Below, piece after piece: positions 7,233 through 15,236 of a DNA stretch of 35,710 bases. The translations under genes and the position numbers were made by a program. Under the pieces are notes generated by a model, which searched no databases, was not told the DNA's origin, and worked only from the letters and a program-made list of their open reading frames with translations. The stretch lies in contig CADAVL010000004.1 of assembly GCA_902791335.1 (NCBI GenBank), forward strand, positions 1 to 35,710, in the 5' to 3' direction. The DNA comes from Oscillospiraceae bacterium. Its GTDB lineage: Bacteria > Bacillota > Clostridia > Oscillospirales > Acutalibacteraceae. Position 1 is the stretch's first letter. The number at the start of each line of letters is the position of its first letter.

Positions 7233-8141
7233 TTAGTTTTCCGCTTTATTTTCAATACGGCTTTCAATTTGGCTTTCGGTCTTTATCACCGGCTCGGTGT
7301 TTTCGCCAATATTGGCGTTTTGTGTACTTCTTTCAATGCCTGATGGGGTCTTTGCTTCGCGGTACATGGCCGCGCAAAAGCTGATGGCAAACACCGCGGC
7401 AATCAGATAACCGATCGGCAGCTCGGTTGTGTGCAATGCCGATCGCTTGCCGATCAGGCTCATAAATAGCGGCGGCAGTGTGCAGATCGTGCCGAAGATC
7501 AGACAAAAGCTTGCAACCGGCAGCATTAACCGTGCCGATTTTCTGCACTCCGCATTGGCCAACAGCTTGCCTTCAAACAAATAAAACAACAGCATAAAGG
7601 AAAGAAATGCAAGCTTATAAATATTATCGGAAATATTGGCAACGCCGCGGCAGTCCATATAGGCAAAGATCAATTCGTATCCGCCGTAAAAAATGGGAGC
7701 TAAGGCCAGCGCCTGCGGCACCTTGACGTCTGAAGAAAGACCGCTCACGGAGAAGAATACAAAAAACACTGTGCAAAGAAGCTCTAAAGCGAGCTTTAAA
7801 TATTCAATTTTTGAAGCGCTGCCTAAGCTTACCGCAGTTACAGCCGAGCTTACAAGGAAATACCCGGCCATGAGAAATCCGGTCACCACCAGGGGCAGAT
7901 GATTGGACACCTTTGGCGCGCCAATGGGCTGACGTTTGTTGAATGCGGTGGTGATAATTAAAACAACGAGAAAACACAAGAGGGTGATCACAGTGACGGC
8001 GATATTTCCAACCGCCGCGGCAGTTTCCTCCCACACAAAGCCGGTTTTGCCGTCAACCAGGAAAAACAATTGTATAAATCGCAAAACAGCGGTTAAAACT
8101 GCACCGACCGCGAGAACGGAAAAAATTTTTTTATCATTCAT
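7233..8141 (-). CDS. Predicted eight-helix integral membrane protein, function unknown
   Basis: A 302-residue protein with about eight hydrophobic segments, near residues 7-30, 47-67, 85-107, 115-135, 147-165, 175-195, 205-230 and 243-262. It ends in a hydrophilic E/N/I-rich tail of about 40 residues (repeated ES/EN-IE patterns). No catalytic motif or known family signature is visible, and I do not recognise it. The ATG at 8141 follows AAAGGAG at good spacing. A promoter (8249-8277) and a leader with two hairpins precede it. It is transcribed opposite to the flanking genes as a single-gene unit, divergent from spoIID. The proximity to spoIID could hint at an envelope or sporulation role, but that is only context. 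Confidence 0.75.
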   Translation of the reverse strand: MNDKKIFSVLAVGAVLTAVLRFIQLFFLVDGKTGFVWEETAAAVGNIAVTVITLLCFLVVLIITTAFNKRQPIGAPKVSNHLPLVVTGFLMAGYFLVSSAVTAVSLGSASKIEYLKLALELLCTVFFVFFSVSGLSSDVKVPQALALAPIFYGGYELIFAYMDCRGVANISDNIYKLAFLSFMLLFYLFEGKLLANAECRKSARLMLPVASFCLIFGTICTLPPLFMSLIGKRSALHTTELPIGYLIAAVFAISFCAAMYREAKTPSGIERSTQNANIGENTEPVIKTESQIESRIENKAEN

Positions 8142-8167
8142 AAAACAAACGAACTCCTTTAAATGAA

Positions 8168-8233
8168 GGCGGTCGGGAGCCCCCTGACCGCCGAATCTGG
8201 CATGAAACCGTTTGGGACAACATATATATGTTG
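8168..8233 (-). promoter_or_regulatory. Leader hairpins of the membrane-protein gene
   Basis: Between the promoter and the start codon are a 16-bp palindrome CAACATATATATGTTG (8218-8233) and a GC-rich hairpin with arms GGCGGTC and GACCGCC (8168-8192), just before the Shine-Dalgarno. They could form an operator and an attenuating hairpin; function is inferred. Confidence 0.4.
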
Positions 8234-8248
8234 CAGGATTGCCTTTTA

Positions 8249-8277
8249 ATTGTAATTCACAATGAATAAAAAGTCAA
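8249..8277 (-). promoter_or_regulatory. Promoter of the membrane-protein gene
   Basis: On the minus strand TTGACT (8272-8277), a 17-bp spacer and TACAAT (8249-8254). An inverted repeat ATTGTAATTCACAAT overlaps the -10. Confidence 0.65.
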
Positions 8278-8370
8278 TAGAAAAGCCAAGGCTTCGCGCC
8301 ACTGAACTTTAAAAATTGTTTTATTTACAGCGAAAAACTTGGCAGAAAAAACAAAAGGAGCGTTTCGTTC

Positions 8371-9444
8371 ATGAAAAGTATTCATACATGGCTTTTATTA
8401 GCAATCACCGTTTGTGTGCTTTTATCCCCTTTGTCGGCACTGCCAAAAGCGGCCGATGACAAAAACGCCGCGGCCGCAGCGGCAACATTACAAAACAATG
8501 CAAACGAACAAGACCCCGATCGCGATGATGACGCAAAGGCGAAGGATATCAATGAAGCCACCGACAGTGCCAAACAAGCTACGGCCTCAAAAAAAGCCGA
8601 CACCGCTGTAAATCTTAAAAAGGTTACTACGGTGCGCTTACAAAATGCAACGACCAAAAAGGTGGAAAAGCTGCCGATCTCTGATTACATATACGGCGTG
8701 GTGGCCGGCGAATGCCCGATGTCCTATGCCGACGAGGCGCTGAAAGCGCAGATCGTTGCGGCGCACACTTACACCCTGCACTGCATCGGTCAAAACAAAG
8801 ACCGCGACTATGATCTTTCCACCGATCCGCAAACGAGCCAAAATTATGTTGACAAAAAAACCGCTTTTTCGCGTTGGGGCAAAAATGCCACCGCTTACGA
8901 TCAACGACTGAAAAAGCTGATCTCGGCGGTGGGCACCGAGGTGATAACCTACAAGGGCGCGCCGATTTTGGCGGTGTATCATGCAATTTCGGCCGGGAAA
9001 ACCGAAACCTCCAAAAATGTTTGGGGACACGCCTACAGCTATCTGCAATCGGTCAACAGCGTGGGTGACAAATTGAGCAGTGGTTATTTAAGCACGGTAA
9101 AGCTCAGCTACGAGGAGGTTACCGAGAAATTGTCGGGTGTATCGGCAACGGCGGAGCAGATCGCCACCGGCAAGATCGACCGTTCCGACGCCGGCAACGT
9201 CTTAAAGATCACCAGCGGCAAAAATGTATTTTCCGGCGGCGTAGTGGCACAGGCGCTGGGTCTGCGTTCGCAAAATTTTGATATGGCAATCAAAAATAAG
9301 GAGATTACCTTTACCGTCCGTGGCTATGGACATCAGTGCGGCATGAGCCAGAACGGGGCAAATTTTATGGCGAACGAGGGCTGCGATTACAAGACGATTT
9401 TAAAGCACTACTACAGCGGTGTTACCTTGGAAAACTATTCGTAA
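8371..9444 (+). CDS. spoIID: SpoIID/LytB-domain protein (stage II sporulation protein D-like)
   Basis: SpoIID is a membrane-anchored lytic transglycosylase that, in endospore formers, works with SpoIIM and SpoIIP to degrade peptidoglycan during engulfment. The 357-residue protein has an N-terminal hydrophobic anchor (about 7-24) and an Ala/Asp/Lys-rich linker (25-85). The SpoIID domain follows, with VVAGECP at 110-116 holding the presumed catalytic Glu114, then EALKAQIVAAHTYTL, AVYHAISAGKTETS and GYGHQCGMSQNGA near the C-terminus. The ATG at 8371 follows AAAGGAG. There is no spoIIM or spoIIP nearby and I found no clear sigma-E promoter. It could also be a non-sporulation SpoIID/LytB paralogue; the full-length domain favours a real sporulation gene. 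Confidence 0.88.
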   Translation: MKSIHTWLLLAITVCVLLSPLSALPKAADDKNAAAAAATLQNNANEQDPDRDDDAKAKDINEATDSAKQATASKKADTAVNLKKVTTVRLQNATTKKVEKLPISDYIYGVVAGECPMSYADEALKAQIVAAHTYTLHCIGQNKDRDYDLSTDPQTSQNYVDKKTAFSRWGKNATAYDQRLKKLISAVGTEVITYKGAPILAVYHAISAGKTETSKNVWGHAYSYLQSVNSVGDKLSSGYLSTVKLSYEEVTEKLSGVSATAEQIATGKIDRSDAGNVLKITSGKNVFSGGVVAQALGLRSQNFDMAIKNKEITFTVRGYGHQCGMSQNGANFMANEGCDYKTILKHYYSGVTLENYS

Positions 9445-9542
9445 GATTCGTTTGCCCAACCGGGAGAATGCCGGCGGGGGCGCCCTTAACGGAGAAGCAG
9501 TGCAATAACACCACGGCCGGCTTTAAAAACCGTGCTTCATCA

Positions 9543-9572
9543 AAAGGAATGTTTCACGTGAAACATTCCTTT
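9543..9572. promoter_or_regulatory. Second parS, embedded in a 30-bp perfect palindrome
   Basis: The parS consensus TGTTTCACGTGAAACA lies at 9550-9565, and pairing continues 7 bp on each side (AAAGGAA / TTCCTTT). T-rich sequence follows the right arm, so the same palindrome could also act as the terminator after spoIID, which otherwise lacks one. It is about 220 bp upstream of parA. Confidence 0.92.
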
Positions 9573-9601
9573 AAAATTTATTTTTAATATCAGCTTTGCT
9601 C

Positions 9602-9630
9602 TTTACTTTCCATGGCGGTTTTGCTATAAT
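9602..9630 (+). promoter_or_regulatory. parAB promoter
   Basis: TTTACT (9602-9607), a 17-bp spacer and an extended -10 TGCTATAAT ending at 9630. The mnmG promoter shares the same TGCTATAATAG core. Confidence 0.7.
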
Positions 9631-9786
9631 AGTAACAGAATATTTTAAGCGCGGGCGGCTTTGAAACTTTTGTAAAAACAAGCGAAACGCAATTTATCGG
9701 GCAAGCCGAAGATTTGTCTTTAAGAATTGCAAAACAAATGTAGCCGCCGCGAATGAAAATTAAAAAAAGCCATAGGGGGAACCAAA

Positions 9787-10554
9787 TTGGCAAAAATTAT
9801 ATCAATTTTTAACCAAAAGGGTGGTGTTGGCAAAACCACCACCGCCATTAATCTTTCCGCTGCGGTTGGGTTAAAGGGCAAGAAGACTTTGCTTGTGGAT
9901 ATCGACCAGCAAGGCAACACCACCAGCGGTTACGGTATTAACAAACGAGCGCTCAACCGCTCATCTTATGACGTGTTAATTGGCAAATGTTGCGCAGGCG
10001 ACGCCATTCTTCACACCAAATTCAAAAATATCGACATGATCCCCTCCAACCGCCAGTTGGCCGGTGCAGAGGTGGAACTCATTGAGGTGGAACATCGCGA
10101 ATCGCAGCTGAAAAAAGCGCTGTCACTGGTGGAGGAGCAGTACGACTTTATTTTCATCGACTGTCCCCCGTCCATCGGTTTGGTTTCCATTAACGGCCTT
10201 TGCGCGAGCGATACTTTTTTGGTGCCGCTGCAGTGCGAATACCTTGCCATGGAGGGACTTTCCCAACTGATGCAATCGGTCAGGGAAATCAAAAGGCTGT
10301 ATAACCCTTCTTTGGAACTTCAGGGCATTGTACTGACCATGTTTGACGGACGGCTCAATCTGACGCAGCAGGTGGTAAGCGAGGTCAAGAAGTATTTTGC
10401 GGACAAGCTGTATTCCACGGTGATCCCCCGTTCTGTGAGAATCAGCGAGGCGCCGAGCTATGGCGTCCCCATTCAGTATTACGATGCAAAGGGCAAGGGT
10501 GCAGAAGCTTACAACGCGCTTGCCAAAGAATTTTTGAAGAAGAACAGAGGTTGA
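9787..10554 (+). CDS. parA: Chromosome-partitioning ATPase ParA (Soj)
   Basis: Walker-type ATPase that binds DNA nonspecifically as an ATP dimer and works with ParB-parS in origin segregation; in Bacillus it also regulates DnaA. The 255-residue protein has the deviant Walker A KGGVGKTT (11-18), then LLVDIDQQGN and the Walker B-like FIFIDCPPS. The start is TTG at 9787 behind AGGGGGA. The gene ends 5 bp before the preferred parB start, so the two are cotranscribed. The family also includes MinD and plasmid ParA, but the parB neighbour and parS sites settle the assignment. Confidence 0.97.
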   Translation: MAKIISIFNQKGGVGKTTTAINLSAAVGLKGKKTLLVDIDQQGNTTSGYGINKRALNRSSYDVLIGKCCAGDAILHTKFKNIDMIPSNRQLAGAEVELIEVEHRESQLKKALSLVEEQYDFIFIDCPPSIGLVSINGLCASDTFLVPLQCEYLAMEGLSQLMQSVREIKRLYNPSLELQGIVLTMFDGRLNLTQQVVSEVKKYFADKLYSTVIPRSVRISEAPSYGVPIQYYDAKGKGAEAYNALAKEFLKKNRG

Positions 10555-10559
10555 TAAAA

Positions 10560-11402
10560 GTGGCGAAAAAAGGCGGACTCGGCAGGGGTTTTGATTCCCT
10601 GTTTCAGGAAAATTCAGCAGACACAAAAACAACGGTAACCGTTCGGCTTTCCGACATCGAACCCAACCGCGATCAGCCGCGTAAGGAGTTTGATCCCGAA
10701 GCTTTGGAAGAGCTGAGCGACAGCATTAAACGGCACGGCCTTTTGCAGCCGCTTTTGGTGCGCCCCATGTTAAAAGGCGGCTATCAGCTGGTTGCAGGCG
10801 AACGCCGCTGGCGTGCAAGCCTTGCGGCAGGTCTTGAAGAAGTACCGGTCGTAATCCGCGAAATGGCCGACGGCGAAGCCATGGAGCTTGCCATGATTGA
10901 AAATCTTCAGCGCGAGGATCTCAATCCCATTGAAGAAGCCGCCGGTTATAAATATTTAATGGACAAATTCGGTCTGACCCAGGCGGAGGTTGCCGAAACC
11001 TGTGGGAAATCCCGTTCGGCCGTGGCAAACGCCGTGCGCCTGCTTTCTCTGCCGAACGATATACTGGAGCTTATCAAGATCGGCGAATTGACCGCCGGAC
11101 ACGGCAGAACCATTCTCTCTATTACCGACGAGGCGCTGCGCGAGCAGGCGGTGATCATGGCACAGCAGGGCGCGTCGGTCAGAGAACTGGAACGGTTGGC
11201 AAAGAAAAAACCGGAGAGCGCCAAAAAGCCGAAGCCGCAGGCGGATCAGTTCTTCCGCGAAATGGAAATCGCACTGAAAAATGACATGGGTCGGCGTGTA
11301 AAAATCGCCGCCTCCAAGAAAAAAGATCACGGAACCATTACGCTGGAATACTATTCCAAAGAGGACTTGAAAGCGATTGCAGAAAAGCTTTCGCAAAAGT
11401 AA
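10560..11402 (+). CDS. parB: Chromosome-partitioning protein ParB (Spo0J)
   Basis: CTP-dependent DNA clamp that loads at parS and recruits condensin. From the GTG at 10560 the protein has 280 residues and starts MAKKGGLGRGFDSLF, the usual ParB N-terminus (ParA-interacting region). The N-terminal CTPase domain contains VAGERRWRAS (about 78-87) and ENLQREDLNPIEEA. The helix-turn-helix region around LTQAEVAETCGKSRSAVANAVRLL follows, then a linker and the dimerisation domain at the C-terminus. An upstream in-frame TTG at 10551 overlaps parA, but its Shine-Dalgarno would touch the start codon. AGAGG is well spaced for GTG 10560, so I chose that. A terminator follows directly. Confidence 0.97.
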   Translation: MAKKGGLGRGFDSLFQENSADTKTTVTVRLSDIEPNRDQPRKEFDPEALEELSDSIKRHGLLQPLLVRPMLKGGYQLVAGERRWRASLAAGLEEVPVVIREMADGEAMELAMIENLQREDLNPIEEAAGYKYLMDKFGLTQAEVAETCGKSRSAVANAVRLLSLPNDILELIKIGELTAGHGRTILSITDEALREQAVIMAQQGASVRELERLAKKKPESAKKPKPQADQFFREMEIALKNDMGRRVKIAASKKKDHGTITLEYYSKEDLKAIAEKLSQK

Positions 11403-11449
11403 CACACTTAAAATTGTGCTTCAAAGCCGCAAAAACAGCGGAATTCTAC

Positions 11450-11492
11450 CGGCAGTAGAGTTTATTTTTTAAACTCTACTGCCGAAATTTTT
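11450..11492 (+). terminator. parAB terminator
   Basis: A 15-bp perfect stem CGGCAGTAGAGTTTA (11450-11464) with its complement (11470-11484), a TTTTT loop and a trailing T-rich stretch. A TATAAT (11497-11502) occurs just beyond, but no -35 for it is convincing. Confidence 0.9.
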
Positions 11493-11698
11493 GCAGTATA
11501 ATCGAAAACCCCATTAGTAGGTAGCCTTTTTTGAAAAATTCCTATAAAATAGATAACACAAAAAGAAAACAAAAAATGCGCCCGACAACAGCGCGGTGCG
11601 CTCGGCCGAAATGCAGTGCCGAAAAAGGGATATCCCCCTAAAAAACGAGGGATATTAGAACGGCGAACGCCGAACCTTAGGAAAGTGAGGAAACAGAC

Positions 11699-12592
11699 GT
11701 GGGTAACGAAACCTATATTTTAAGCTGCTGCTCCACCGCGGATCTTTCAAAAAAGCATTTTGAGGATCGCAACATTCATTACATCTATTTTCACTATTAT
11801 TTAAACGGCGTGGCCTATCCCGATGACCTCGGTCAGACGATGCCGTTCGATCAGTTTTACAAGGCGCTCTCGGAGGGTGCCGAAACCAAGACCTCACAGG
11901 TTAACGCCGACGAATTTATTGAATATTTCACACCGTTTTTAGAGGACGGAAAGGATATTCTGCACGTAACGCTCTCCTCGGGTATTTCCGGCGTTTACAA
12001 TTCCGCCAACATTGCAAAACAGGAGCTGGAGGCCAAATACCCCGACCGCAAGATCTACATTGTGGACTCCCTGGGCGCTTCTTCCGGCTACGGTCTTTTT
12101 ATGGATAAACTGGCCGACTTGCGCGACAAGGGAATGTCAATCGACGAATTAAACGCGTGGGCTTTAAACCACCGTCTGCGCCTGCATCACTGGTTTTTCT
12201 CCACAGATCTGAGCTTTTATGTAAAAGGCGGCAGAATTTCAAAGGCTTCCGGCTGGTTCGGCACGCTTTTAAAAATTTGTCCGCTTTTGAACATGGACAA
12301 CAAAGGCCGCCTGATTCCGCGGTATAAGATCCGCACCAAGCGCCGCGTGATTGAGGAGATCGTTAAAAAAATGGAGGAGCACGCCGACAAGGGCCTGCAA
12401 TACAGCGGCAAGTGCTATATTTCCAACTCCGATTGCATGGAGGACGCGCGTGCTGTGGCGGCATTGGTTGAAAAGAAATTTAAGAACCTCAACGGAAAAG
12501 TAGAAATCAACAGCGTGGGCACCACAATTGGCAGTCACACCGGTCCCGGCACGGTGGCGCTGTTCTTCTGGGGCGACGAGCGCGGGGAATAA
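11699..12592 (+). CDS. DegV family fatty-acid-binding protein
   Basis: DegV/FakB-type proteins bind a fatty acid, and FakB members hand it to the FakA kinase. The 297-residue protein shows the family features: an N-terminal CSTADLS, TKTSQVNADEF (the T-S motif), HVTLSSGISGVYNSA with the lipid-headgroup serine, IVDSLGASSGYG, and a C-terminal domain ending near GTTIGSHTGPGTVALFF. The start is GTG at 11699 behind GTGAGG. It stands alone between the parAB terminator and its own terminator, with no fakA partner visible. About 200 bp of leader upstream holds no recognised element. The exact ligand is unknown. Confidence 0.93.
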   Translation: MGNETYILSCCSTADLSKKHFEDRNIHYIYFHYYLNGVAYPDDLGQTMPFDQFYKALSEGAETKTSQVNADEFIEYFTPFLEDGKDILHVTLSSGISGVYNSANIAKQELEAKYPDRKIYIVDSLGASSGYGLFMDKLADLRDKGMSIDELNAWALNHRLRLHHWFFSTDLSFYVKGGRISKASGWFGTLLKICPLLNMDNKGRLIPRYKIRTKRRVIEEIVKKMEEHADKGLQYSGKCYISNSDCMEDARAVAALVEKKFKNLNGKVEINSVGTTIGSHTGPGTVALFFWGDERGE

Positions 12593-12617
12593 ATTTTTTA
12601 GGTTTAGAAGAAAGCAA

Positions 12618-12655
12618 AAGAGGGCGAAAAAATGTTGGTTTTTCGCCCTCTTAAA
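12618..12655 (+). terminator. degV terminator
   Basis: A 14-bp perfect stem AAGAGGGCGAAAAA (12618-12631) with its complement (12639-12652), a 7-nt loop and AT-rich flanks that could serve both directions. Confidence 0.85.
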
Positions 12656-12759
12656 TTTTATGTTGAATGAATTTTTTAAAAGAGTTGCAGGAATCGGTGC
12701 CTGCAACAAAAAATCCGCCTTGGATCTATATTAGAGCTGCCCGAACGCCCGAACCGGAC

Positions 12760-12923
12760 GTTTTGCACCCGGAAAACCCCTATGGCACGCGCCGCACGGC
12801 CGCGCTTGCCGCCGCAGGCGGCGCCGGAACAGTTTGTTCCGGCAATTTTTGCTTTTTCTCAAAAAAGCAACAAAACAAAGCGCGGCCGTGCGGCGCGTGC
12901 CATAGGGATTTTCGGTGCAAAAC
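12760..12923. repeat. Four-way-junction element A
   Basis: Long imperfect outer stem of about 46 bp (12760-12807 with 12878-12923) enclosing three hairpins. They are GCCGCC-GCA-GGCGGC (12808-12822), GCCGGAACA-GTT-TGTTCCGGC (12823-12843) and an A/T hairpin around TTGCTTTTT (about 12847-12871). Helices 1 and 2 abut with no unpaired base. Conserved pairing, not sequence, links it to six other elements in this window. It lies between the convergent degV and phosphatase genes. Frames that run through it are artefacts of its symmetry. Confidence 0.85.
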
Positions 12924-13275
12924 ATCTTAGAGCGTGTTGCTTTCTAAAAAGACACTTTGGCGGCACTGTTTGCAGGAAATTTTCGCATTGCATAAATTTC
13001 GCACGGTCGCCGTTTTTTCGGGCCACGAATATCGAAAAAACCATGCAGATAACGGCCGTTACCTCGGCCGCCCACGAATTACATAAAAATTGCGTAGATA
13101 CCGCCGTTTTAAACTCGCGAATTGGCACAAAATGCGCGGCGTGGCCGTTACCGACCGCGCCGCGAAAACAGAATGAACCGCAAAGCTTACATCGCGCCAA
13201 CGGCGCGACCCGGGCCAAAACCGCGGCGAAAAAAGGAAACACCGCAAAGCATGCAAAAAAAGCTTTTGTTAAAAA
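12924..13275. other. GC-rich intergenic sequence without a gene
   Basis: The remainder of the degV-phosphatase interval shows no Shine-Dalgarno-led frame. It contains smaller hairpins, notably TCGCGCC-AAC-GGCGCGA near 13193-13210 and CGCGGCG paired with CGCCGCG near 13136-13166. It may be the remains of further structured elements; I see no clear function. Confidence 0.4.
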
Positions 13276-14001
13276 TCAGTGTCGCGTTTCGTCGGTAAAG
13301 CATTCACAAAAACGACCGGCGAACGACGGTATTAAACCGGCTGCAAACAAGTGACCGGTGTCGGCAAATTGGGACATTCTCAAAGAGGCGATCCCTTGCG
13401 CGCGCTCCTCGGTGTAAAAACAGCTGACCGAGCTTGGCAGCGCCACGGCCTGCTGCCACAAAACATAGGGCGAGCAATTGAGCAGATGCGACAGCAAAAC
13501 GCAGATCACGCCGTAATGGCAAACAAACAAAATTGTATTGTGATTTGGACGCTCGGCGCGGTAGTTTGCACCATCGCGAAGATAGCCGTGCCGGGCCAAA
13601 ACCGCGTCCAGTTTTTTGGTAACCTCGTCGTAGCATTCGAGGGTGTTGGAGTTTTTGATAAAATCGAGATTTCGCCACTCCGTTGGGCTGAATAGTCCCT
13701 CCTGCTTTGCCGCAAAATCGGGCAAAAGATCCCACGGAATGCGCGGCTCGGGGCAATATGAGGGCTGAATGTTTGCGTAATTAAATTCCCTGAGCCAGTC
13801 GCAGTAGGTCGCGGTGGCACCCAATTTTTCAAGCGTGGGCTTCAGCGTATCGCGTGCACGGCCCAGTATGGAGCAGTAAATATCGTCCGGTTTTTCCGCC
13901 ACAAGCCGACGGCTTAACGCTTCCGCTTCCTTTTTTCCGACCTCGGTGAGAGAATCTATAGAATAATCCGGATCGGCGTGGCGAACAAATAACAGCTTCA
14001 T
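13276..14001 (-). CDS. Histidine phosphatase superfamily protein
   Basis: A 241-residue member of the phosphoglycerate mutase-like superfamily. The phosphohistidine motif near the N-terminus is LLFVRHADPDY (RHA in place of RHG), followed by LTEVGKKEAEALSRRL and YCSILGRARDTLKP. The second catalytic histidine is probably in ILFVCHYGVICVLL. I chose the ATG at 14001 because GGAGG precedes it; an upstream in-frame extension lacks support. It lies downstream of yebC on the same strand, with a terminator between them. The substrate cannot be told from sequence; candidates range from sugar phosphates to other phosphate esters. Confidence 0.85.
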   Translation of the reverse strand: MKLLFVRHADPDYSIDSLTEVGKKEAEALSRRLVAEKPDDIYCSILGRARDTLKPTLEKLGATATYCDWLREFNYANIQPSYCPEPRIPWDLLPDFAAKQEGLFSPTEWRNLDFIKNSNTLECYDEVTKKLDAVLARHGYLRDGANYRAERPNHNTILFVCHYGVICVLLSHLLNCSPYVLWQQAVALPSSVSCFYTEERAQGIASLRMSQFADTGHLFAAGLIPSFAGRFCECFTDETRH

Positions 14002-14057
14002 AAATATATATTCCTCCAATTTTTTCGTCGTATCGGCAAATATTAAAAAAAGCAAAA

Positions 14058-14092
14058 AACCGCCGCCAACGAAAAAAAGTGACAGCGGTTAT
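14058..14092 (-). terminator. yebC terminator
   Basis: On the minus strand AACCGCTGTCAC pairs with the GTTGGCGGCGGTT arm through several G-U pairs and is followed by TTTTTTGCTTTTTTT. It separates yebC from the phosphatase gene. Confidence 0.7.
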
Positions 14093-14104
14093 TTTTAATA
14101 AAGA

Positions 14105-14836
14105 TCAATTTTCGTCCATGGCCCAGTTGTGCCAGATCGCCTGAACGTCGTCGTTATCCTCCAGCATATCAATGAGCTTTTCCATATTTTCAATGGCGGC
14201 CGGATCGGTCAGCTTGGTTTCAACATTCGGCACATACTCAACGTCGGCGCTCACAAAGCTGTAACCGGCGGCTTCCAGTGCGTCGCGCACGCGGCCGAGG
14301 TCGTTCGGACCGGTGGAAATGGTGTAAACATCGTCATCCGCCTCAAAATCTTCGGCACCGGCCTCCAAAGCCGCCTCCATCACGGTGTCCTCGTCCAGTC
14401 CTTCCGCTTCGATCTGAATGATACCTTTGCGGTCGAACATAAACATCACCGAGCCGGTCTGGCCGAGATTGCCGCCGAATTTATCAAAATAGTGGCGAAC
14501 ATCGCCGGCGGTACGGTTGCGGTTGTCAGTGAGGGTCTCCACCACAACGGCAACGCCGCACGGGCCGTAGCCCTCGTAAACGATCTCTTCGTAATTGTCG
14601 GTACTGCCCTCGCCTGCGGCCTTTTTAATAATTCTTTCAATATTATCATTCGGCACGTTTGCCGCTTTTGCCTTGGCAATGCAGTCTTTCAGCTTTGAGT
14701 TCACGTTCGGGTCGGGACCGCCTGCTTTTACAACGATCGCCAGCTCGCGGCCGATTTTTGTAAAGACCTTTGCGCGCTGTTGGTCAGTTTTTTCTTTTTT
14801 GCGTTTAATCGTGCTCCATTTTGAATGTCCGGACAT
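14105..14836 (-). CDS. yebC: YebC/TACO1 family protein
   Basis: A 243-residue member of the widespread YebC/PmpR/TACO1 family, which has been described both as DNA-binding regulators and as translation factors. It begins with the hallmark MSGHSKWSTIKRKKE. The rest of the family pattern follows: FTKIGRELA, GGPDPNVNSKLKDCIAKAKA, NVPNDNIERIIKKAAGEG, YEEIVYEGYGPCGVAVVVE and TDNRNRTAGDVRHYF. The acidic, globular C-terminal domains close the protein. The start at ATG 14836 matches the family N-terminus; a longer in-frame extension upstream is not real. A promoter lies at 14906-14934. Which role it plays here cannot be read from sequence. Confidence 0.95.
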   Translation of the reverse strand: MSGHSKWSTIKRKKEKTDQQRAKVFTKIGRELAIVVKAGGPDPNVNSKLKDCIAKAKAANVPNDNIERIIKKAAGEGSTDNYEEIVYEGYGPCGVAVVVETLTDNRNRTAGDVRHYFDKFGGNLGQTGSVMFMFDRKGIIQIEAEGLDEDTVMEAALEAGAEDFEADDDVYTISTGPNDLGRVRDALEAAGYSFVSADVEYVPNVETKLTDPAAIENMEKLIDMLEDNDDVQAIWHNWAMDEN

Positions 14837-14905
14837 AAAGTTCCAACGCTCCCTAATTAAAAAATAGTATCGTTTCATTCGCCGATCCATCGGCGCTTTT
14901 AGAAT

Positions 14906-14934
14906 ATTGTACCACTTAAAGCGCTTTATGGCAA
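14906..14934 (-). promoter_or_regulatory. yebC promoter
   Basis: On the minus strand TTGCCA (14929-14934), a 17-bp spacer and TACAAT (14906-14911). A small palindrome CGCCGATCCATCGGCG follows in the leader at about 14880-14895. Confidence 0.65.
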
Positions 14935-15040
14935 GAAAAAATATTTTAAGCCCCGAAACGCCCTTAAATCTCCGACAAAAGGACTTAAAAAACGTAATGC
15001 TGCGACTTTTGGAATCTCGGTCGTAATCGGTCGATTTTTG

Positions 15041-15069
15041 TTGACAGTGATCGCTGAATCTCCTATAAT
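15041..15069 (+). promoter_or_regulatory. Promoter of the leucine-rich repeat protein gene
   Basis: A full-consensus pair: TTGACA (15041-15046), a 17-bp spacer and TATAAT (15064-15069). The implied leader is about 160 nt long. Confidence 0.85.
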
Positions 15070-15086
15070 TAATATAAAAGAAAACT

Positions 15087-15155
15087 GCCGAGGATCGACC
15101 GCTGAAGATCAACCGCCGAAATCCATCGCAGGAAATCAACTGCCGAGAAGCGAAC
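15087..15155 (+). repeat. Five imperfect 13-14-bp tandem repeats in an mRNA leader
   Basis: Units begin at 15087, 15101, 15115, 15128 and 15142, with a pattern close to GCCGARGATCRACC (copies vary at several positions). They lie between the consensus promoter and the start of the leucine-rich repeat gene. Role unknown. Confidence 0.55.
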
Positions 15156-15236
15156 GTCCTGCATCGGCCGCAGGAAAACCTCTTTTTTCGGCGGCGGAAT
15201 TTTAAGACAACAGAATTTTAACTGGAGTGACAACAT

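Noticed and set aside
9548..9587. Short MFHVKHSF-type peptide
   Set aside because: It is simply the translation of the parS palindrome.
10551..10559. TTG start for parB overlapping the parA stop
   Set aside because: The AGAGG Shine-Dalgarno would touch this TTG; GTG at 10560 has proper spacing and gives the usual ParB N-terminus.
12667..13354. Overlapping frames on both strands between degV and the phosphatase gene
   Set aside because: They arise from the palindromic element A, giving similar peptides on both strands, with biased Arg/Ala/Lys composition and no start signals.
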